This document shows, one piece after another, positions 39,468 to 47,424 of a DNA stretch of 64,000 nt. The notes beneath the pieces were generated by a model, which made no database searches, was not told the DNA's origin, and saw nothing but the letters and a program-made list of their open reading frames with translations. The translations under genes and the position numbers were made by a program. Within the stretch, counting starts at the first letter, position 1, and each line of letters opens with the position of its first letter. The stretch is from Modestobacter versicolor (GTDB taxonomy: Bacteria > Actinomycetota > Actinomycetes > Mycobacteriales > Geodermatophilaceae). Location: the NCBI RefSeq assembly GCF_014195485.1, contig NZ_JACIBU010000002.1, forward strand, positions 248,001 to 312,000, read 5' to 3'.

Positions 39468-39503
39468 CGAACGGGGCGGGGCCCACCGGCCCCGCCCCGT
39501 TCG
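39468..39503 (+). terminator. Perfect 16-bp hairpin ending the glgE operon
   Basis: CGAACGGGGCGGGGCC, a four-base loop, then GGCCCCGCCCCGTTCG, four bases past the glgB stop. A perfect stem without a T-run. Confidence 0.85.
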
Positions 39504-39620
39504 CCGTCCTCCCCGGCCGGGGCTCCGCTGCCCCGGGCCGGACCCGTCGCCGGTCCGCCCCGGGTCCGGCAGGATGGAGACCCTGCCGCCGGGAACGGCG
39601 GCCCGACCGATCGGGAGCCC

Positions 39621-41054
39621 ATGTCCGCCTCGCCCCGCCGGGCCCTGCTGCGTGCCGCCGTGGGCGTCGTCGTCGGCTCCACCCTGCTCACCGGGTGCGC
39701 GGTCACGCTCATCGACGGCGACGGGAGCCCGGCGTCCGGCATCGCCGGCGACGTCACGCCCGAGGAGTTCCCGATCGCCGGTGCGTCCGACGGCGACGTC
39801 GACCGGATCGCCCGCAACGCCCTCGCCGACCTGAACACCTACTGGGACGAGCAGTTCCCGCCGACGTTCGACCAGGACTTCACCCCGCTGGCCGGCGGCT
39901 ACTACTCCGTCGACCCGGCCGACGTCGACCCCGCGCAGTACCCCAACGGGCAGATCGGCTGCGGCGAGCCACCGGAGTCGGTGGAGGACAACGCCTTCTA
40001 CTGCAGCGCCAGCGGCGACTACCCCAACGGCGACGCCATCCAGTACGACCGGGCCTTCCTCGACGAGCTGGCCTTCGGCGACGGGAGCAGCGAGGGCTAC
40101 GGCCGGTTCATCCCGGCGCTGGTGATGGCCCACGAGTTCGGGCACGCCGTGCAGGGCCGGGTCGGCTACCCGTTCCAGGCGTCGATCGCCATCGAGACCC
40201 AGGCGGACTGCTTCGCCGGCACCTGGACCCGGTGGGTCGCCGACGGCAACGCCCCGCACAACACCATCCGCCCGGCCGAGCTGGACGACGTGCTGCGCGG
40301 CTACCTGCTGCTCCGCGACCCGGTCGGCACCGGGCTCAACGAGGGCGAGGCGCACGGCTCGTACTTCGACCGCGTGTCGGCCTTCCAGCAGGGCTTCGAC
40401 GACGGCCCGACGGCGTGCCGCGACGAGTTCGGCCAGGACCGCCCCTACACCCAGGGCGAGTTCAGCGACGCCGACATCGCCACCGGCGGCAACGCGCCCT
40501 ACGAGCAGACGGTCGACCTGTTCGCCCCGGACGGGTTCGCGGAGTTCTTCCAGGCCGCGCTCGACCAGCTCGGCGAGGAGTTCCAGGCCCCGACGCTGGA
40601 GCCGTTCGAGGGCGAGGCCCCGGAGTGCGGTGGCGAGCAGCCCGAGACCGACCTCGTGTACTGCCCCGACGACCGCACGGTCGCCTTCGACCAGACCGAC
40701 CTGACCGAGCCGGTGTACGCCAGCGAGGCCGGCGGTGACTACGCGGTCATGACGGCGATCGGCATCCCCTACGGGCTGGCCGTCCGCGACCAGCTCGGGC
40801 TGTCGACCGACGACGAGGACGCCATCCGCTCCGCCGTCTGCCTGGTCGGCGCGTTCACCGCCGGGGTGCTCAACGGGCAGAGCACGGTGCTGAGCATCTC
40901 CCCCGGCGACGCCGACGAGAGCGTGTCGTTCCTGCTGGAGTACAGCGACGACCCCGAGGTCCTCGCCGACAGCGGGCTCACCGGCTTCCAGCTGGTCGAC
41001 GTGTTCCGCAGCGGCGTGTTCGAAGGCCTCGCCGCCTGCGACATCGGGGCCTGA
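39621..41054 (+). CDS. Zinc metallopeptidase-like lipoprotein
   Basis: 477 residues. The N-terminus (RRALLRAAVGVVVGSTLLTGC) is a lipoprotein signal with lipobox LLTGC. The zinc motif is VMAHEFGHAVQGRVGYP near residue 175, followed by the third-ligand region IETQADCFAGTWTRWV. This matches the neutral zinc metallopeptidase / YpfJ-like group, membrane-tethered outside the cell. Several cysteines (IGCGEPP, FYCSAS, TACRDEF, APECGGEQ, VYCPDD) could form disulfides. The substrate is unknown. It is separated from glgB by a terminator, so it is a separate unit. Confidence 0.87.
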   Translation: MSASPRRALLRAAVGVVVGSTLLTGCAVTLIDGDGSPASGIAGDVTPEEFPIAGASDGDVDRIARNALADLNTYWDEQFPPTFDQDFTPLAGGYYSVDPADVDPAQYPNGQIGCGEPPESVEDNAFYCSASGDYPNGDAIQYDRAFLDELAFGDGSSEGYGRFIPALVMAHEFGHAVQGRVGYPFQASIAIETQADCFAGTWTRWVADGNAPHNTIRPAELDDVLRGYLLLRDPVGTGLNEGEAHGSYFDRVSAFQQGFDDGPTACRDEFGQDRPYTQGEFSDADIATGGNAPYEQTVDLFAPDGFAEFFQAALDQLGEEFQAPTLEPFEGEAPECGGEQPETDLVYCPDDRTVAFDQTDLTEPVYASEAGGDYAVMTAIGIPYGLAVRDQLGLSTDDEDAIRSAVCLVGAFTAGVLNGQSTVLSISPGDADESVSFLLEYSDDPEVLADSGLTGFQLVDVFRSGVFEGLAACDIGA

Positions 41055-41058
41055 TCCT

Positions 41059-41094
41059 CCGACGGCCGGGCCTCGCAACGGACCCGGCCGTCGG
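41059..41094. terminator. Perfect 12-bp hairpin between convergent genes
   Basis: CCGACGGCCGGG and CCCGGCCGTCGG pair around a 12-base loop, between the metallopeptidase and the thioredoxin-like gene. Confidence 0.75.
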
Positions 41095-41106
41095 TGGACG
41101 GTCCTC

Positions 41107-42081
41107 TCAGAACAGGGCGGTCATCAGGGCGCGGCGGGCGGGGCCGACCCGGGGGTCGTCCTCGCCGACGACGTCGAACAGCTCCACCAGGTGCTTGCGG
41201 GCGGTGTCCCGGTCCTCGCCGGCGGTGCGGCGCACCACGTCGAGCAGGAGCGCGAAGGCACCGTCGACGTCGCCGGTGCCGAGCAGGAAGTCCGCGGCGC
41301 GGGTCTGGGCGGTGACGTCGTCCGGCGCGGCCTGCGCAGCGGCGAGGGCGTCGGGCCCGGCCTCCTCGGCGCGGCGGAACAGCTGCACCTGGCGCAGCGC
41401 CAGGCCGGCGACCGGGTGGTCGGGCTCGGCGTCCAGGATGCCGCGGTAGGCGGCCTCGGCGGCGGCCAGGTCACCGCGGTCCAGCGCGGCCTCCGCCTCG
41501 TCCAGCCGGGGGTCCTCCGCCTCGGCGGCCTCCCCGGCCTCGCCGTCGGCCCCGGGCACGGCACCGCCGGAGGTGGCGGCGACGAGCTCGGTGACGAACT
41601 GGCGGGCCTGCTCCTCGGGGATCGCGCCGGTGAACTCGGCGACCAGCTGCCCCTGCCAGACGGCCTTGACCGCGGGGATGCCCTGCACGCGCAGGCCCTG
41701 GGCCAGCGCCGGGTTGGCGTCGACGTCGACCTTGGCCAGCACCCAGGAGCCGGCGCCCTCGGTGGCCAGCCGCTCGAGCACCGGCGAGAGCTGCTTGCAC
41801 GGGCCGCACCACTCGGCCCACAGGTCGAGCACGACGGGCACCTGGAAGGAGCGGTCGAGCACCTCGGACTGGAAGGTCGCCTCGGTGACGTCGACGACGG
41901 CGCTGCCCGGTGCACCAGCGGGGGCCGCGGCGCTCGGCGGCGGGGCGGCCGCGGCGCGGGCCGCCGCCTCGTTGCGCGCCTGGACCGCGGCGAGGTCGAC
42001 CGCACCGGCCAGCGACGCCGCCATCCGGGCCTGCTGGGCAGCGGCGCGGGGATCGGTACGAGCGGGTCGGTTGGGCTGCAT
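41107..42081 (-). CDS. Thioredoxin/TPR co-chaperone-like protein (YbbN/CnoX type)
   Basis: 324 residues: Ala/Pro-rich N-terminal tail of about 55, then a thioredoxin domain with an intact redox motif AEWCGPCKQLSPVL and cis-Pro region QGIPAVKAV, then a TPR-like helical C-terminal half (LDEAEAALDRGDLAAAEAAYRGILDAEPDHPVAGLALRQ). This is the layout of YbbN/CnoX, which links oxidative stress to chaperones. E. coli CnoX lacks the second cysteine, while this protein keeps CGPC, as other actinobacterial forms do. ATG 42081 or ATG 42093 may be the start. Confidence 0.9.
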   Translation of the reverse strand: MQPNRPARTDPRAAAQQARMAASLAGAVDLAAVQARNEAAARAAAAPPPSAAAPAGAPGSAVVDVTEATFQSEVLDRSFQVPVVLDLWAEWCGPCKQLSPVLERLATEGAGSWVLAKVDVDANPALAQGLRVQGIPAVKAVWQGQLVAEFTGAIPEEQARQFVTELVAATSGGAVPGADGEAGEAAEAEDPRLDEAEAALDRGDLAAAEAAYRGILDAEPDHPVAGLALRQVQLFRRAEEAGPDALAAAQAAPDDVTAQTRAADFLLGTGDVDGAFALLLDVVRRTAGEDRDTARKHLVELFDVVGEDDPRVGPARRALMTALF

Positions 42082-42136
42082 GACCTCGATCATCCCACCG
42101 CCCGTCCGGGCGCGTCGCCGGGCCGCCCGAGCGGCC

Positions 42137-42505
42137 TCAGGCGGGCGACCAGACCCCCAGCTCGTTGCCGCTCGGGTCGCTGAAGTGGAACCGCCGTCCA
42201 CCCGGGAAGCCGTAGGGCCCCTGGACGACGCGGCCACCGGCGGACTCGACGGCCGCGAGGGTGCGGTCGAGGTCCGCGGACCAGAGCAGCACCAGCGGGC
42301 CGCCCGGGCGCACGTCGGTGCCCAGGGCCAGGCCGCCCACCTCGCCGTCGCCGGACCGGCTGCGGATCCCGGCGTAGGAGTCGCCGTACGCGGTGAACTC
42401 CCAGCCGAAGGCGTCGGCGTAGAACCGCTGGGCCTCGGCGAGGTCGAGCACGGTCAGCTCGACGTAGTCGATGGCGTGGTGCCGCTGGGCGGCGAGGTCG
42501 GTCAT
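42137..42505 (-). CDS. VOC-family (glyoxalase/dioxygenase fold) protein
   Basis: 122 residues, a single vicinal-oxygen-chelate module pair: HAIDYVELTVLDLAEAQRFYADAFGWEF at the start and VVQGPYGFPGGRRFHFSDPSGNELGVWSP at the end, where the Glu is a typical metal ligand. The substrate is unknown. It lies 26 bases downstream of the mutase gene on the same strand, so it may belong to that transcript, though it is unlike methylmalonyl-CoA epimerase, which is at 49866. Confidence 0.82.
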   Translation of the reverse strand: MTDLAAQRHHAIDYVELTVLDLAEAQRFYADAFGWEFTAYGDSYAGIRSRSGDGEVGGLALGTDVRPGGPLVLLWSADLDRTLAAVESAGGRVVQGPYGFPGGRRFHFSDPSGNELGVWSPA

Positions 42506-42531
42506 GCCGGGCAGGGTGCCCGACGGGTACG

Positions 42532-44217
42532 TCAGAACCGGGCGGGCTCGGTGTAGGTGCCCCACTCCGCGCGCAGGGCGTCGCAGATCTCGCCCAGCGT
42601 CGCCTCGGCCCGGGCGGCGTCCAGCATCGCCGGCACCATGTTCTCCCCGGTCCGGGCGACCTCGACCATCCGGGCCACCGCCGCCCGGGCCGCGTCGTCG
42701 TCCCGCGCCGCCCGCCGGGCGGACAGCTCGGCCCGCTGGTCGGCCTCGACCTGGTGGCTCACCCGGAGGATCTCCAGCTGCCCGTCGACCGAGCCGGTCA
42801 GCGTGTTGACCCCGACGACCTTCTTCTCGCCCTTCTCCACCGCCCGCTGGTAGGTGAACGCGGCCTCGGCGATCTCGCCGGTGAACCAGCCGTCCTCGAT
42901 GCCGCGCAGGATGCCGCCGGTCATGGTGCCGTCGGGCCCCATCTCCCGGATCCGGGTGAAGGTCTCCTCGGCCTGGGCCTCGAGCGCGTCGGTGAGCGCC
43001 TCGACGTACCAGGAGCCCCCGAGCGGGTCTGCGACGTTGGCCACCCCGGTCTCCTCGGCGATCACCTGCTGCGTGCGCAGCGCGATCTGGGCGGCCTTGG
43101 CGCTGGGCAGGGCGAGCACCTCGTCGAGGGCGTTGGTGTGCAGCGAGTTGGTGCCACCCAGCACCGCGGCCAGCGCCTCGACCGTCGTCCGGACGATGTT
43201 GTTGTCCGGCTGCTGGGCGGTCAGCGAGACCCCGGCGGTCTGGGTGTGGAAGCGCAGCTGCTGGGCCTTCTCGGTGCGCGCGCCGTAGACGTCGCGCAGC
43301 CACCGGGCCCAGATCCGCCGGGCGGCGCGGAACTTGGCGATCTCCTCGAAGAAGTCGATGTGCGCGTCGAAGAAGAACGACAGCCCGGGGGCGAAGACGT
43401 CGACGTCCAGGCCGCGGGAGAGCCCCAGCTCGACGTAGGCGAAGCCGTCGGCCAGCGTGTAGGCGAGCTCCTGCGCGGCGGTCGAGCCGGCCTCCCGGAT
43501 GTGGTAGCCGGACACCGAGATCGGCTTGTAGGCCGGGATCTCCGCGGCGCAGTACTCCATCAGGTCACCGATCAGGCGCAGGTGCGGCTCGGGGGCGAAC
43601 AGCCACTCCTTCTGCGCGATGTACTCCTTGAAGATGTCGGTCTGCAGCGTGCCGTTGAGCTCCGACAGGTCCGCCCCCTGGCGCTCGGCGGCGACGAGGT
43701 ACATGCAGAACACCGGGACGGCAGGCCCGCTGATGGTCATCGACGTCGTGGTGTCCTGCAGCGGGATGCCGGCGAACAGCTCGTCCATGTCGGCAGCGGA
43801 GTCGATCGCCACCCCGCAGTGCCCGACCTCGCCCAGCGCCCGCGGGTCGTCGGAGTCGCGGCCCATCAGCGTGGGCATGTCGAAGGCCACCGACAGCCCG
43901 CCGCCGCCCTCGGCCAGCAGCGAGCGGAAGCGCTCGTTGGTCTGCTGGGCGTTGCCGAAGCCGGCGAACTGCCGGATGGTCCAAGCCCGGCCGCGGTAAC
44001 CGGTCGCGTGCAGCCCACGGGTGAACGGGAACTCCCCCGGCCAGCCGATCCGGTCGAAGCCGGGTACGCCCCCCTCGTCGGCCGGCCCGTAGGCGGGCTC
44101 GACCTCCAGCCCGGAGAGGGTGGTGAAGTCGGCGTCGCGCACCCGCCCGGCGGCCAGCGCCGCGTCGTAGCGCTGCTGCCACCGGCTGCGGGCGTCGGTG
44201 CCCGGGGTCTGGGTCAT
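42532..44217 (-). CDS. icmA: Isobutyryl-CoA-mutase-type large subunit (methylmalonyl-CoA mutase family)
   Basis: Adenosylcobalamin mutase catalytic subunit of 561 residues with the TIM barrel only; no C-terminal B12-binding domain, so it needs a separate small subunit not seen here. The blocks TWTIRQ-like AWTIRQFAGFGNAQQTN, GGGGLSVAFDMPTLMGRDSDDP and IFKEYIAQKEWLF fit IcmA. The two residues that separate isobutyryl-CoA mutase from methylmalonyl-CoA mutase (Phe/Gln versus Tyr/Arg) are here F84 and Q202, the IcmA state. So isobutyryl-CoA/n-butyryl-CoA is the likeliest pair, not methylmalonyl-CoA. ATG 44217 is six bases after a TAGTAT -10. A MarR gene lies just upstream. Confidence 0.88.
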   Translation of the reverse strand: MTQTPGTDARSRWQQRYDAALAAGRVRDADFTTLSGLEVEPAYGPADEGGVPGFDRIGWPGEFPFTRGLHATGYRGRAWTIRQFAGFGNAQQTNERFRSLLAEGGGGLSVAFDMPTLMGRDSDDPRALGEVGHCGVAIDSAADMDELFAGIPLQDTTTSMTISGPAVPVFCMYLVAAERQGADLSELNGTLQTDIFKEYIAQKEWLFAPEPHLRLIGDLMEYCAAEIPAYKPISVSGYHIREAGSTAAQELAYTLADGFAYVELGLSRGLDVDVFAPGLSFFFDAHIDFFEEIAKFRAARRIWARWLRDVYGARTEKAQQLRFHTQTAGVSLTAQQPDNNIVRTTVEALAAVLGGTNSLHTNALDEVLALPSAKAAQIALRTQQVIAEETGVANVADPLGGSWYVEALTDALEAQAEETFTRIREMGPDGTMTGGILRGIEDGWFTGEIAEAAFTYQRAVEKGEKKVVGVNTLTGSVDGQLEILRVSHQVEADQRAELSARRAARDDDAARAAVARMVEVARTGENMVPAMLDAARAEATLGEICDALRAEWGTYTEPARF

Positions 44218-44221
44218 GCCC

Positions 44222-44245
44222 AGATACTAGGACGTCCAACTATCT
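44222..44245. promoter_or_regulatory. 24-bp near-palindrome over the icmA promoter
   Basis: The arms AGATACTAGGAC and GTCCAACTATCT meet at a central GGACGTCC; only two of the twelve base-pair positions are unmatched. It covers the TAGTAT hexamer (44224-44229) that lies six bases before the icmA ATG, so binding there would block transcription. The MarR-family gene ends 21 bases upstream and is the obvious candidate binder. Confidence 0.7.
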
Positions 44246-44265
44246 CTGGCCACGACTCCGACGGG

Positions 44266-44775
44266 TCAGTCGTCGGCCACGTCACCGGCGCCCAGCCGGA
44301 CCTTCTTGAGGATGTCGAACAGGGTGTCCAGCTCGCCCTCGCCGACGTCGGCCAGGCCGAAGTCCTGACCGGTGAGCGCCTCGGTGGCCAGCGGGACGAC
44401 GTCCCGGCCGGCGTCGGTGATCGCCGCGAGCACGCCGCGGCCGTCGGCCGGGTTGGGCCGCCGCTCCACGTAGCCGGCGCCCACCAGCCGCTCGATGGCG
44501 TTGGTGACGCTCGTCGGGTGCACCATCAGCCGGCTGCCGATCACCTTCAGCGGCAGCTGCCCGGTGCGGGAGAACGTGAGCAGCACCAGCACCTCGTACC
44601 GGGCGAAGGTCAGCCGGTGCGGCTTGAGCGCCTCGTCGAAGCGGGCGAGCAGGATCTGCTGCACCCGGAACACGCTCGTGGCCGCCCGCATCGAGGCGGC
44701 CGGGCCGAAGCGCTGCTCCCAGGTCCGGGCGGCGCGCTCGATCGGGTCGAAGGGCAGGCCCAGCGGTCGCACCAT
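44266..44775 (-). CDS. MarR-family transcriptional regulator
   Basis: 169 residues with the MarR winged helix: ALKPHRLTFARYEVLVLLTFS, then recognition helix LMVHPTSVTNAIERLVGAGYVERRPNPADGRGVLAAITDAGRDVV (wing). The N-terminal ~35 residues (DPIERAARTWEQRFG) and C-terminal tail form the dimer region. It is immediately upstream of icmA on the same strand, with an operator-like palindrome between, so local control of icmA is the simplest model. The ligand may be an acyl-CoA but this is inference. ATG 44775 lies eight bases after TAGCCT, another leaderless-type start. Confidence 0.9.
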   Translation of the reverse strand: MVRPLGLPFDPIERAARTWEQRFGPAASMRAATSVFRVQQILLARFDEALKPHRLTFARYEVLVLLTFSRTGQLPLKVIGSRLMVHPTSVTNAIERLVGAGYVERRPNPADGRGVLAAITDAGRDVVPLATEALTGQDFGLADVGEGELDTLFDILKKVRLGAGDVADD

Positions 44776-44783
44776 GGCCCCAG

Positions 44784-44789
44784 AGGCTA
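44784..44789 (-). promoter_or_regulatory. -10 hexamer TAGCCT, leaderless-type, marR gene
   Basis: TAGCCT on the minus strand, eight bases before ATG 44775, with no clear Shine-Dalgarno. Confidence 0.45.
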
Positions 44790-44794
44790 GTGGC

Positions 44795-44846
44795 CGCCCG
44801 GTCCCGCCCCCGCCGACCGCCGCCCGGTCCCGCCCCCGCCGACCGC
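44795..44846. repeat. Two tandem copies of a 26-bp unit
   Basis: The unit CGCCCGGTCCCGCCCCCG-CCGACCGC occurs at 44795-44820 and again at 44821-44846, followed by a few bases of a third copy. It lies between the marR promoter and the left flanking hairpin of the DUF559 gene. Probably a recent slippage duplication. Confidence 0.8.
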
Positions 44847-44860
44847 CGCCCGGCGAGATG

Positions 44861-44906
44861 CGCCCGGTCGCGGTGTCCGCCCTCGTGGTCACCGCGATCC
44901 GCCGCG
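44861..44906. repeat. Left inverted-repeat hairpin flanking the DUF559 gene
   Basis: The segment CCGGTCGCGGTGTCCGC, a short spacer, and GTCACCGCGATCCG form an imperfect hairpin. The reverse complement of the right-hand element at 45857 matches most of it (CCGGTCGCGGTGTCCGC and ACCGCGATCCG identical). It stands about 60 bases before the gene. Confidence 0.65.
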
Positions 44907-44968
44907 TCTCGCCGCAGGCCTGTGGACGACGCCCGCGCGCACCCCGGTCGGCGCGGCACGCTGCGCCG

Positions 44969-45844
44969 GTGCCACCGCAGCCCACCCGACCCGCCGCCCT
45001 GCACGGGCGCCTGTTCCGCGGGTCGGCGGCGGTGCGCGACGGCCACCTGACCCAGGCCCAGCTGCGCACCCGTGCCTGGGTGCGGCTCTTCCCCGACGTC
45101 TACGCCTGCGCGTCCCTGCCGGTGACGCACGCACTGCGGGCCACGGCGGCGGCTCGCCTGCTGCTGCCCGGCTCGGTCGTCTCGGGTCGCAGCGCCGCCA
45201 CCTGCTGGAGCGTCGCCGTGGCCGAGCCGGACGACGACGTCGAGCTCCTGGTGCCGACGACGTGCCGCGCCGGTGCGGCGCACGGCCTCCGGGTGCGGCG
45301 GGCTGCGCTGGACCCGGCGGAGGTGCGCAGGCTGCGGGGCACCCCGGTGACGTCACCGGTGCGCACGGCCCTCGACCTGGCGCGGACCCGCCCGCTCGTC
45401 GAGGCGGTGGTGCTCGTCGACCAGCTGACGCAGGGCGGGGTCGCCGACCTGACCGCCGTCCGCAGCGCCGCCACGCTGCTCGCGGGCCGGGACTGCCGCT
45501 GGGTCCGCCGGGTCGTCGCCCTGGCCGACGGCCTCGCCGGGTCGCCCCAGGAGACCCGCCTGCGCCTGCTGATCGGCGACTCGGACCTGCCCGCACCGGT
45601 GGCGCAGCACACCGTGCGCAGCGGAGGGCGCTTCGTCGCCCGTGTCGACCTCGCCTGGCCGGAGCACCGGCTGGGGCTGGAGTACGACGGGCTGTGGCAC
45701 GCCGAGCCGGGCCGGTTCGCCGCTGACCGGCAGCGGCTGAACCGCCTGCTCGCCGCCGGCTGGCGCGTGCTCTTCGTGACCGCGGGCGACCTGCGCCGAC
45801 CTGAGGCGCTGCTCGGCCGCATCGCCGCCGCCCTGGCCGGGTGA
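44969..45844 (+). CDS. DUF559 (VSR/PD-(D/E)XK-like) protein with AbiEi-like N-terminus
   Basis: 291 residues. The N-terminal ~150 residues (HLTQAQLRTRAWVRLFPDVYAC..., VVSGRSAATCW) resemble the AbiEi-type antitoxin/DNA-binding region. The C-terminal ~90 hold a DUF559 nuclease-like fold: GGRFVARVDLAWPEHRLGLEYDGLWHAEP then DRQRLNRLLAAGWRVLFVTAGDL, with D and E-x-D positions typical of the Vsr-like superfamily. Such proteins are abundant in actinobacteria with unknown role. GTG 44969 begins the conserved part. It is unusual in being bracketed by matching inverted repeats, which suggests it arrived as a unit. Confidence 0.78.
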   Translation: MPPQPTRPAALHGRLFRGSAAVRDGHLTQAQLRTRAWVRLFPDVYACASLPVTHALRATAAARLLLPGSVVSGRSAATCWSVAVAEPDDDVELLVPTTCRAGAAHGLRVRRAALDPAEVRRLRGTPVTSPVRTALDLARTRPLVEAVVLVDQLTQGGVADLTAVRSAATLLAGRDCRWVRRVVALADGLAGSPQETRLRLLIGDSDLPAPVAQHTVRSGGRFVARVDLAWPEHRLGLEYDGLWHAEPGRFAADRQRLNRLLAAGWRVLFVTAGDLRRPEALLGRIAAALAG

Positions 45845-45856
45845 CGTCGAGGTACG

Positions 45857-45904
45857 CCGGATCGCGGTGTCGACCTCCGCGGACACCGCGACCGGACGTG
45901 TCTC
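45857..45904. repeat. Right inverted-repeat hairpin flanking the DUF559 gene
   Basis: CCGGATCGCGGTGTCGAC with GCGGACACCGCGACCGG can fold as a hairpin and is the inverted copy of the left element at 44861. It lies 12 bases after the DUF559 stop and before the convergent CrtI-like gene, where it may also act as terminator. Confidence 0.65.
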
Positions 45905-45927
45905 AGCGGGAGACCCCGCCGAGCGGC

Positions 45928-47400
45928 TCAGCTGCGGGGCGCGGGGCGCAGCGGCGGGGCCTTGCGGATGCCGAAGACGTCCCGGAGCGCGACCCGGGCG
46001 GCGTTGTCGCCGCAGTGCCCGTGCACGGCCGGCCCGGGCGGGGTGGCCGCCGAGGCGAGGTAGGTGCCGGTGATCGGCGTCCGGTAGGTGTTCCACCGCG
46101 GCACCGGCCGGGCGAGCATCTGCCGCAGCGACGCCTCCCCGTTGGAGATGTCCCCGCCGACGTCGTTGGGGTTCCAGTGCTCCATCTCCGCGGCGTGCAT
46201 GGTGTGCCGCCCGACGATGGTGTCCCGGAAACCGGGGGCGAACCGCTCGACCTGCGCCTCGATCGCCTCGGTCATGTCGACCGTCGAGCCGTGCGGCACG
46301 TGCACGTACGCCCAGAAGATGTGCCCGCCCGCCGGTGCCCGGGTCGGGTCGACGACGGTCGGCTGGACGGCGAGCACGTAGGGCCTGTCGGCCAGCCGCC
46401 CGTGCGCCGGGGCCGACTCCCCCGCGATCGTCTCCTCGATCGTGCCGGCGACGTGGATCGTGCCGGCCCGGCGCACGTCGGCGTTCGCCCACGGCACCGG
46501 CTCGGAGAGCACCCAGTCGATCTTGAAGACGCCGGGGCCGTGGTGGTAGCGCCGCACCCACCGCCGGTAGCCCTCGGGCAGCTGGTTGCCGGCCATCGCG
46601 ACGAAGGCCCCGGGCGAGGTGTCCAGCAGGACGGCGGGCACCCCGGCGAGCTCGCGCAGGTCGGTCACCTCGTGCCCGGTGACGACCTCCCCGCCCTGCT
46701 GCTCCAGCGCGGTGACCATCGCGTCGGCCAGCTTCTGCGAGCCGCCCTCGATCAGCGGCCAGCCCTGGTGGTGGCTCATCATGCCCAGGAACATGCCCAG
46801 CGCCGCGGTCAGGGGGCGGGTGAGGTCGAGCATCCCGTGCGCGGCGGCGCCGGCGACCAGCGCCTTGCCGGCGTCGGTCTCGAAGTAGCGGTCGGCCAGC
46901 CAGGTGATGTTGGGCAGCCCCTGCAGCCCGAAGCCGGCGATCGCCGGCGCACCGCGCACCGGCAGCCGCCGGAACGCCGAGGTGAGGAAGAAGTCGGTGA
47001 TCTCGTCGGCGTGCCGCAGCAGCGGGGCGAACAGCCGCCGGTAGCCCGCGCCGTCGGCGCCCAGCCCGTCCGCGGTGCGCTCCAGCGAGGGGAACGACAG
47101 CGCCGCCCGGCCGCCGTCCAGCGGGTGGGCGAAGCTGATCTCCGGGTGCACCAGCCGGACCCCGCGCGAGGCCAGGTCGAACTCGCGGAAGAACGGCGCG
47201 GCCGCGGCCATCGGGTGCACCGTCGAGCAGATGTCGTGCCAGTGACCGGGCCGGATGTGCTCCTCGGTGCGCAGACCACCGCCCGCGCGGTCACCCCGCT
47301 CCAGCACCCGCACCGACAGGCCGGCAGCGGCCAGCCGCAGCGCGGCCGCCAGCCCGTTCGGTCCGGCTCCGACGACGACGGCGTCCGGGGTCCCGTTCAC
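45928..47400 (-). CDS. Phytoene-desaturase-like FAD-dependent oxidoreductase
   Basis: 490 residues of the CrtI/FAD amine-oxidoreductase-like group. The dinucleotide motif is AVVVGAGPNGLAAALRLAAAGLSVRVLERGDRAGGGLRTEE; the C-terminal FAD contact is TPPGPAVHGHCGDNAARVAL, with PVPRWNTYRTPITGTYLASAAT before it. It resembles the pyridine-nucleotide-disulphide/retinol-saturase-like branch (PYROXD2-type) more than true carotenoid desaturases, and no carotenoid gene is adjacent. The substrate is unknown. GTG 47400 is the start. It lies 24 bases downstream of meaB. Confidence 0.85.
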   Translation of the reverse strand: MNGTPDAVVVGAGPNGLAAALRLAAAGLSVRVLERGDRAGGGLRTEEHIRPGHWHDICSTVHPMAAAAPFFREFDLASRGVRLVHPEISFAHPLDGGRAALSFPSLERTADGLGADGAGYRRLFAPLLRHADEITDFFLTSAFRRLPVRGAPAIAGFGLQGLPNITWLADRYFETDAGKALVAGAAAHGMLDLTRPLTAALGMFLGMMSHHQGWPLIEGGSQKLADAMVTALEQQGGEVVTGHEVTDLRELAGVPAVLLDTSPGAFVAMAGNQLPEGYRRWVRRYHHGPGVFKIDWVLSEPVPWANADVRRAGTIHVAGTIEETIAGESAPAHGRLADRPYVLAVQPTVVDPTRAPAGGHIFWAYVHVPHGSTVDMTEAIEAQVERFAPGFRDTIVGRHTMHAAEMEHWNPNDVGGDISNGEASLRQMLARPVPRWNTYRTPITGTYLASAATPPGPAVHGHCGDNAARVALRDVFGIRKAPPLRPAPRS

Positions 47401-47424
47401 CCCGTCATCCTGCCCCGCGGAGGG

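Noticed and set aside
36008-39838. Very long open frame antisense to glgB (about 1270 codons)
   Set aside because: GC-rich mirror frame; the sense strand encodes intact GlgB with all catalytic residues.
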